From positions 62,001-126,000 of the forward strand of contig JAFEMH010003637.1 of assembly GCA_022495995.1 (NCBI GenBank): a stretch of DNA of 64,000 bases. Reading direction: 5' to 3'. The notes below the pieces were generated by a model. The model saw only the letters and a list, made by a program, of their open reading frames with translations. It had not been told where the DNA came from and made no database searches. This DNA comes from Adenophora triphylla var. japonica. Its lineage: Eukaryota > Streptophyta > Magnoliopsida > Asterales > Campanulaceae. Position numbers and translations under genes: made by a program. Within the stretch, counting starts at the first letter, position 1. Each line of letters starts with the position of its first letter. Shown piece by piece: positions 56,435 to 64,000 of this stretch.

Positions 56435-58085
56435 TGTTACGACCCGAACCTAGGCACCATTTTATTCACGTGTTGGGCACGTGGAGCGGGGCCGTAGCAT
56501 TTTATTGGTTGCATTTTTCAATAAGTAGGATTTTTATATGTTAGTTTTAACATTTTAATAATAAATTATTTGACATTTTAGTAATTTAATAAATTAATTT
56601 TAATTATTAAATTTCTAAATGAAAGAAATAAGAATTTTATAATTAATATTTTAATTATTGAAATTTAAATAAAAGTTTATAAAAAGTGAGGACCTAAGTG
56701 TAATTGTAAAGTTAAGAAGGGTTGAGGGTTATAGCTTGAATCTTGGAGGGTTAAGTGGAAAGTTTACTTTATATATATAAATAAAATCCTCACCTCCTTC
56801 CTTCCTCTCCATTATTCCAGTTCATTCCAAGGCGTGAGGGTGAGGGAGAGAGCTCGGTGAGAGAGAGAAAAAGAAAATAACTTCCTCCGTCCCAAAATAT
56901 TTTCCAAAAATTCTAGAAAATTAACCGTGAGTCCGTTTGACGATCCGACTGCGGCGGAGCGATCAGGAAGGCGAGGAGAACGTTTAGAGCCGATCAGATC
57001 GTCTTTCCGTTTCGACATATTTTAGGTAAGTTATTATGATTTCTTTCGAATAATTGTTCATACTACGAGAAATGATGATATTACATGTTTTAAATGATAT
57101 TTGATATCCTGGGATCAATATATGTTTGACTTTTGGTAAATATCGGATTTATTGGGATTGTAGGAATAGAAAGAAAATGGATTGATTGAGTAGGATAATA
57201 TTGGCTTGGAAGTGAGAAAGTATTTTTATATATATGGTGTTATCTTGATATGATTGTTGGGATTTTCGTCAATTTTTATGACTGAACATAACTAGAGAAG
57301 TTTGGGTTTGAAATGAGTATGGAATTTTCGAGTAATTTCTTTTGGCTAGGGAAATGAAAGGAATTTAAGTGATATTCATGATTGTTATAATAATTAGTCC
57401 ATTAAAATAATTTTGGAAATAAATAGGAAATGTTGTATATAAACTTGATATTATGTGTTATAAGTGAATTTGCGATAGGTTGGAATATTTATTTGGGTGG
57501 TTGATTTAAAATGGCACCTAGGGATGAAAGGATATGGTTTGGATTCCTTAGAATGAAGTTAAATAAGGTTGTATGGATATTGTTTTGATAATTGGGATGA
57601 AAATGATATGGTTGTTAAATATAAATATGTCACTTGGCAGAGGGAGTATAATGATAATCTAAATATATATCTAGTGAAGTTGGTTTGGTTGAAATGGAAA
57701 GAGAATGGAGTTGGGATGAAATAGAATGTTGGGAATTTTAGAGCCATTTTAGGTAAGTTATCATTATTTCCTTTCTATGTGGAGCATATTAACTTGATTA
57801 TTGTTAAAATGTGTTAAAAGTGATATTGAACTTGGTTGATCATATTTCTTTGGCTTGGGAAATGGTTAGGAAAAGCTTAAGGTCGATAAACATAAAAAGA
57901 GCAATGGAATAGTTGATTGGTCATGTGGTGAATGGGAGAGAGATGTGCTATGGCATGATTTGAGTGTGGTTTGGGTTGAAATGTGCATATAACTGGTTTT
58001 GGGTTAGTTTGGTGCAGCTTTGGAAAGTTGGGAAGTGGTTGTGTTGCTTGGATGGAGCTGATGTTGAACATCAGCAACATTTCTG

Positions 58086-58232
58086 GTGTTGGGCACGACT
58101 CGTGCCCTGGAGCACGAGTCGTGACCCTCATTTGGACTCGTGATACCTAGTAGTGAGAATCTAAGTAGTCGTGCATTGGAGCACGAGTCGTGCATTGGAG
58201 CACGAGTCGTGCATTGGAGCACGAGTCGTGCC
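58086..58232 (+). repeat. GCACGAGTCGTGC hairpin repeats in the solo LTR
   Basis: Near-palindrome GCACGA-G-TCGTGC occurs about five times, the last three as a 19-bp tandem array (GAGCACGAGTCGTGCATTG). Confidence 0.85.
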
Positions 58233-58869
58233 CAGGACTGATTCATAGTATGAATTTCAAGCCAATTTGAACCTAAGCAATTTAATTGAATTTAATTGGG
58301 ATTTGGTCCTTCTTCAACTATAATCCTAGGGCAACCTTAGTACTTCACAATGGCATTTTAAATGGGACAAAATGATATGGAGAAGGCTTTAAATATAGCC
58401 CTGAAAATGGTTGAATACCTTGGTTTGGAAAGTAACCAAAGTTGATAAAAGCTTGGTATTTGAAATGAAACATTTAAAGAAGATGTTTAATGATATATCA
58501 GGAATGCGTAGGGTTACTTGTATGTAATCGGACCTCTACGTGGTTACTTATACATGGTTATTGGGTTATTTAGGGCATGAAATAAATGTTGCTTGGAAAA
58601 GGGTTGGAAACCATTGTGAATTAATAACCAAAGTTTATAGAAACTCGGTACTAGATCGTGGAACTTGTGTGTAAATGGTATAATATGATATTATGAAAGC
58701 GTAGAGTTACTTGTATGTCATCGTACCTCTGCGTGCTTATCTATGGATGTTTATAGATTGAATTGGGGCGTGAAATAACTGTTGCACGTCATCATTATAT
58801 TATTTATGAGCATACATGCCATACATGGATTATATTGACTCATTAGTGTTTATATACATGTTACACTAA

Positions 58870-58975
58870 TTGAGATGTTCAACATGAGTAATTGTACCAT
58901 GTTTTATATTGTTCAGCATGAGTAATTGTACCATGCTCTATACTGTTCAGCATGAGTAATTGTACCGTGTTATAT
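58870..58975 (+). repeat. ~38-bp tandem repeat in the solo LTR
   Basis: Three units of GTTCA(A/G)CATGAGTAATTG then TACC(A/G)TG(T/C). Confidence 0.8.
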
Positions 58976-59822
58976 ATATTGATATCCTATTGGGTGGATT
59001 TGACTTCAAGTAACTGTTATGTGCTTGAATGTGATTATGATTGTGATCAATATCAGCTGATATTTCGGGGGTATAATGGAATGCGACCACTTATGAGATA
59101 TTGTAACATAAGGTGCTCGGATTTCATTATACCCGTGTCCGTTTCCACCCACCGTGGCCACGGTTTGGGGCTCAGTTACTATGGATATGCCTAAGCAGTT
59201 CATAGGATACTGATACCTTACATGGTTCCCTGAAAAATGGGTCTTGTAAGGCGTGAATAGGCCTAAGCCGTTCACACATATAGAGGATGGGTTCCCATGA
59301 GGATGTACGCCCATACCCACGTATTACGACTTATTGATCAGACGGGAAAAGGTAAGATCAGGTAATGTAATGTGTTTACAGTATTCCAAATATGATGTGG
59401 AATAACTTGCTACGTGTTGCATCTTATATGGCATATTGCTGCATGCATAATAGCTTACTGAGATTCTTTCTCACCCCGTCTCCCTTTAATTTTTTTTAGC
59501 TTCAGCTGAGACAGGTAGACCGAACCAGTGAGGCCGGAAAGGAGTTTGGACCGTCCTTTGGGTTGTCAGGGTATGTATATTGTTTGAGGGTTGAGAATAA
59601 GTGTGGTTATTATTAAATTGAGAAAAGAGATATGTATAACATTTTATAAATATTTTCTATGTAATGTTGTAAATTAAACAGGTTATAGTTTGATTCAAAA
59701 GTTGAAATTATCTCTTAAATTATTTAAAGGAAAAGTTTTAAATTTTTAGGTGGTGGTTTGGGGACCCTCCAGCTGGGGCACGATTTTATAGGTCCCGGGT
59801 CAGGAGAGGTCCTCACAGTTTT

Positions 59823-60178
59823 CTTTTTAAATTCAAAGGCTGTTTCAAACTGAATGATCATATCCTTTCGTTTGAAAAGTCATCAATGTGTTATATATAT
59901 GTAAGACCAATTACAGAAAAAAAAAGAACCATCATTCTTCTCTTCTAATTTCTCTCATACTGTAAGCTTTTCAAAATATTCTAGAGGGAGAATCTTCAGG
60001 TTTTGCTGCCTGGAGATTCTCGATTGTTTCGTTGAATCCTAGAGGTAATTTGCCCACAAATCCTGCAGCAACATAGTGGGGGCAAATAACACCTTAAGGA
60101 CAGTGTCATCAAAGCACGCAGCGAAACATACTGATTTTTTCTTCCCATTCCATACAATTTATTACAACCACTACAACA
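59823..60178 (+). repeat. Copia 3' LTR, second part
   Basis: Last 356 bp of the 3' LTR after the second GTTTT, ending CTACAACA before the GATTA TSD. Differs from the 5' LTR at about two bases (ATGTGTTA for ATGTCTTA; GCAGCGAAAC for GCAGGGAAAC). Confidence 0.93.
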
Positions 60179-60224
60179 GATTATGTTCAATTTAGGTTAA
60201 CACCTACTACAGAAAAGATCGCCT

Positions 60225-60739
60225 GTGTCTAATAAGGCAGTAATGTCTATGCCACAAGAACTTATCACTCAATTCTATCATTATGGAATGATTGATTATG
60301 TTCAATTTAGGTTAACACCTGCTACAGAAAAGATCATCAACAGTTTTGGAGAAAAATTTACATTGGTTGCAGGCAACATTGCTATGCAAGCCTATCCAAA
60401 GGAAGTGGGATGTAAAATTGTGGCATCCTTTCCTGAAGCAGACAGTCACACCTACAGACCATCAAGAAAAAGAATTTTTGTGAATAGTGAACTTAAAGAC
60501 CAAGAGGTACTTGAAATGGCAGTTAAGATTGAAGAACACATTGACTTTTCGAGTCTTTTTTAGCTCCATGATCAAGACAGAGAAGCTTACAAAGAAAATA
60601 ACATTCTAAACAACTACCATAAAAATTTTATTAAAGATTATCAAACAACACCCGAGCTGCCTAGGTTTTTTCCTTGGCGACAGTACAAGCTCATGGTAGA
60701 AGGACATTATACCCAAGTATGGGCAAAAGACAATAACTG

Positions 60740-60750
<11 letters not shown>
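60225..60750 (+). pseudogene. Pararetroviral polyprotein fragment (movement-protein region?)
   Basis: 112 open codons (to TAG at 60561-60563), then further coding-like sequence in a shifted frame to about 60750. It faces the opposite way to the protease and viroplasmin-like fragments. Assignment to the movement-protein part of a caulimovirid polyprotein is a guess from overall look and neighbours; the domain could be another polyprotein segment. Confidence 0.45.
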
Positions 60751-61279
<529 letters not shown>

Positions 61280-61493
61280 CTCCCTCCGTCCCATTTATTG
61301 CTTCACCATTTTGAAGGGGCACGCAAATTAAGAAAAAAGGTTAGTGCAGAAAGTGTTGTGAGTATAAAAGTGAAATAGGAGAGAAAATGAGTGAAGAGAA
61401 TAGTAAAGATTTTTTGCCATTTTAGAAAATGTGAAGCTTTTAACGAGATACCTGTTTTGACAAAAGGTGAAGCTTCAAATGAGACGGAGGAAG
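61280..61493. mobile_element. Stowaway-type MITE
   Basis: CTCCCTCCGTCCCATTTATT after TA (61278-61279), ending TTCAAATGAGACGGAGGAAG before TA (61494-61495). Interior GAGAGAAAATGAGTGAAGAG as in the family; most like the copy at 14888. Confidence 0.88.
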
Positions 61494-61503
61494 TATATAT
61501 ATA

Positions 61504-62133
61504 TGCCAAAATCTTACAAAAAACGATTTTTTTCTTAATGTTAGAAAAAACGATTTTTTCTTAATGTTAGAAAAAATGTGTTTTGATTCCCCCGCTAGCG
61601 CCAGTGACGTGTTAGAGTAACAAAGTGTCAGTGTAAAAAGTGCCAGTGCATGTATTATTAAGTGACAGTGTAAAAAAGTGTCAGTGTTATTGTTAGTGTA
61701 ACAAAGTACCAGTGTAAAGAGTGTTAGTGCATGTATTATTAAGTGACAGTGTTAGTGTAAAAAAGTGACAGTGTTAGTGTAACAAAGTGTCAATATTAGT
61801 GTAACAAAACACTAGTGTAAATATTGTCAGTGCATGTATTATTAAGTGACAATGTTAGCGTAAAAAAGTGTCAGTGTTAGTGTAACAAAGTGCCAGTGTT
61901 AGTGTAACAAAGTGTCAGTGTAAAGAGAGACAGTTCGTGTATTATTAAGTGTCAGTGTGTGTGTAGGGTAAAAAAGTATCGGTGTTAGTATAAAAAAGTG
62001 TCAGGGTAAAAAAGTGTCGGTGTTAGTATAAAAAAGTGTCAGTGTGAATAGTGCCAGTGAATGTATTATTAAGTGACAGTGTAAAAATGATTTTTTCTTA
62101 ACATTAGAAAAAAACACATTTTTTATAAGACTA
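61504..62133 (-). mobile_element. Minisatellite-bearing DNA element, copy B
   Basis: Inverted relative of 31063-31631. Starts AAAATCTTACAAAAAACGAT, contains GATTCCCCCGCTAG and a long degenerate array of AGTGTCAGTGTTAGTGTAAC / TGCATGTATTATTAAGTGAC units, and ends CTTAACATTAGAAAAAAACA then CATTTTTTATAAGAC. Confidence 0.6.
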
Positions 62134-62184
62134 ACTACAAAGTTAATAGCAATATATTTTATGGTACGGAATAAATACTTAGTA

Positions 62185-62220
62185 TTTACTAAGACTATTA
62201 ACACACCCGTGCGATGCACG
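62185..62220 (-). mobile_element. Helitron 3' terminus, degenerate
   Basis: On the minus strand a perfect hairpin CCGTGCATCGCACGG is followed by GTGTGTTAATAGT, the Helitron end with CTAG mutated. Element body not delimited. Confidence 0.5.
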
Positions 62221-62376
62221 GCGTGGTCAAGATTTTTAATTAATTAATATTTAATATTTAAAATATTATATTTTAAATCAAATAAATAATTCCTTAAAAA
62301 AAGTAAACGAATATGAGTATTTTTTATTTGTAAATAATAATTATTAAAATAATTAAAATAAAATGTACTCTTTCCT

Positions 62377-62410
62377 AGTGTAACACCCATGCGATGCACG
62401 GGATGTTGCT
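62377..62410 (-). mobile_element. Second Helitron 3' terminus
   Basis: On the minus strand CCCGTGCATCGCATGGG hairpin, then TGTTACACTAG with CTAG at about 62380-62377. The ~170-bp offset from the previous one suggests tandem or nested Helitrons. 5' ends not located. Confidence 0.55.
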
Positions 62411-63060
62411 TATACTAAAAAAACGTATATTAAAATAAAATAAATAAAATAAGATTTTTTATAAACTGTGGAAACCCCCTTATAACCACTTACTACAGTG
62501 TCAGTACAAACATACATGATTATCATTATTATATATAAATAACCACGTAATTGTCAACCTAAGAACCTTATTTTGGAATGGAGGGAGCATAATTATGGAT
62601 GAAAAGGGAAAAAAATCCACATATAAAAAAATATTCATTATCACAGAAAAATAATTAATCTTTATTTTATTAATGAATGGTAAAATTTTCATTTTCTTCC
62701 TAACCTACCCACCTACACATCCACCACACAACAAAACGGGCCATACCACCCCCAAAAGGACACACCTTTTTTCCCCTACTTTAGTTATACATTATTTCAT
62801 TATTTTTTATGATAAGCAGAAGCAAATTGTCTTACACAAATTAAAATTTTTATTAAATTGGGCTTGATATATAAATAGCACAATTTGAATATATACAGTT
62901 AAAATAAAATTATTTGGACAAGTCAGCTTAAAAAATAAACCATGATAAGGCCCACTCATTTTTTTAGGGTTTCAAATATATTCAATGAAAACGTCCATTG
63001 AAACGCTCCTTTTTTCTTTAAAAAAATGAATAGCAAAAATGTTTCAAATTTTTTTCTATT
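62411..63060. other. AT-rich intergenic with Stowaway end
   Basis: A lone GGAATGGAGGGAGCATAAT terminus lies near 62574-62592. No gene. Confidence 0.4.
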
Positions 63061-64000
63061 TAAAATCAACATTTTCATTATCCCAACTCCCAAGAAAACA
63101 AAGTAAAAAACGCAATGCTAATGCGACCAAAAAGTTTACAAAATAATAAATATAAAATGAGGTGACGATATTTTAGTAAACATATTTTTATAACTTTATC
63201 GTTTCTCATGTAAAAATGGCAAAATAATAATAATAAACGTCCACAAATTATTTGCAATCATGAAATAATTTACAAAAATATATTACCAATTAAAAAAAAT
63301 GACATGTTTCAAAAAAAAAATACATTTAATGTTCGTCTATTATATATAAAAAGGGGACATAATTAATGTTGGATTAGCTACTAAAAATAGAAAGGAAAAT
63401 AGAAAAAAAGAAAAATCTATTAAATGTTTGTCTATTACTATCATATACTAAAATGGGACATAATTATTGTTAGATTAGCATATTAAAAATAAAATGGAGA
63501 ATAGAAGAAAGAGAAACCCATTACTTTAACCTAAACCAATTAATTTAATCAGTACCCACCCCTTTAACAAAAATTCTACTCTCCATCTCTTATATATAAA
63601 AAAATACATGTTCCAAAAAAAATACATTAAATGTTCGTCTATTATATATAAAAAGTGGACATAATTAATGTTGGTTTAGCTACTAAAAATAGAAAAAAAA
63701 TCTATTAAATGTTTGTCTATTACTATCATATACTAACATGGGACATAATTATTGTTAGATTAGCATATGAAAAATAAAATAGAAAAAAGAAGGAAGAGAA
63801 ACTCATTAAATTAACCTAAAACAATTAATTTAGTCAGTACTCACCCCTTAAAAAAAATCATACTTTCCATCTCTTTATATATCATTCACTTTTTCAGATC
63901 CAATTTAATAGGAACAAAAATGTTCCTATTCTTTTTTCTATTTAAGAACGAACATTTTCATTATCCCAAGAAAACAAAGTAAAAAGGGCAATGCTAATGC
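63061..64000. repeat. Tandemly duplicated AT-rich repeat
   Basis: Two scales. A ~300-bp unit with TTCGTCTATTATATATAAAA and AATGTTTGTCTATTACTATC occurs at ~63322 and ~63623. Also, ACATTTTCATTATCCCAA...GAAAACAAAGTAAAAA and GCAATGCTAATGC at 63070-63123 recur at 63951-64000, so an ~880-bp unit starts again at the window edge. It may continue beyond. Confidence 0.7.

Larger units (their letters stand above)
56435..59817 (+). mobile_element. Solo LTR of a gypsy-type retrotransposon, 3383 bp
   Basis: Begins TGTTACGACCCGAACC, ends GGAGAGGTCCTCACA, flanked by exact TSD GTTTT (56430-56434, 59818-59822). The TGT(T/A)A(C/A)GACCC start is like the Tekay-type LTR at 39757. No PBS, coding region or second LTR. 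Contains GCACGAGTCGTGC repeats (58086-58232) and GTTCAGCATGAGTAATTGTA repeats (58876-58970). Unequal recombination between two LTRs is the usual origin; a very long non-coding element is the alternative. Confidence 0.85.
51022..60178 (+). mobile_element. Ty1/copia retrotransposon, 3' LTR interrupted
   Basis: Exact TSD GATTA (51017-51021, 60179-60183) in pararetroviral DNA. The 5' LTR is 51022-51648 (627 bp); the 3' LTR is 56164-56434 plus 59823-60178, also 627 bp once the solo LTR and its TSD copy are removed. LTRs begin TGTTGATG and end CTACAACA. gag-protease-integrase-RT-RNase H order as in copia, with a frameshift in the protease-integrase junction, stops after RT and shifts in RNase H. 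PPT GTGGGGGAT at 56155-56163. About five LTR differences seen, so insertion is recent. Confidence 0.94.

Noticed and set aside
56812..57018. 68-codon minus-strand frame in the solo LTR
   Set aside because: Inside a non-coding LTR and no recognisable domain.

Overview
This is nuclear DNA of a flowering plant. It holds spliced genes with GT-AG introns, AT-rich intergenic sequence, many Stowaway-type MITEs (TA-flanked CTCCCTCCGT ends), hAT, Mutator-like and Helitron elements, LTR retrotransposons and an endogenous pararetrovirus. The encoded proteins look eudicot, but the species cannot be fixed from sequence alone. There are no bacterial-style operons, CRISPR arrays or confident tRNA/rRNA genes.

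Layout. (1) 1-14135, plus strand: the 3' part (16 exons, about 1505 codons) of a GRV2/KAM2 (RME-8) gene, an endosomal J-domain protein. Its introns carry Stowaway, Helitron, SINE and fold-back insertions. (2) 16069-16949, plus strand: a two-exon GPI-anchored lipid-transfer protein. (3) 17571-21848 (5' UTR to about 23100), minus strand: a four-exon membrane RING-H2 E3 ligase with a 2.2 kb last intron full of repeats. These three are the only intact-looking host genes and all lie in the first 23 kb.

(4) 24476-28716: a hAT element split by a 3.5 kb Helitron that keeps a remnant of the Helitron helicase C-terminus; the Helitron in turn carries a Tourist-like MITE and a Stowaway. (5) 30148-35872: a row of non-autonomous DNA elements (Mutator-like with 9-bp TSD, minisatellite transposon, hAT MITE with 8-bp TSD, Helitron with a 51-bp palindromic minisatellite, nested Stowaways, long-TIR fold-back).

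(6) 37195-61145: a nested stack. A rearranged caulimovirid (endogenous pararetrovirus) insert bounded on both sides by (TA)n was hit by an autonomous-type hAT (37600-50866, TSD CTTGTAAC) and by a Ty1/copia element (51022-60178, TSD GATTA). The hAT transposase was then split by a Ty3/gypsy element (39757-49372, TSD CGAAC), and the copia 3' LTR was split by a 3383-bp solo LTR (56435-59817, TSD GTTTT). All four target-site duplications are exact, so the order of events can be read directly. (7) 61146-64000: a long (TA)n tract, a Stowaway, a second copy of the minisatellite transposon, Helitron termini and a tandemly duplicated AT-rich repeat.

None of the three host genes obviously act together: one serves endosome/vacuole trafficking, one the plasma-membrane/apoplast surface, one membrane-linked ubiquitination. 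All coordinates were read by eye, and percent identities are estimates.
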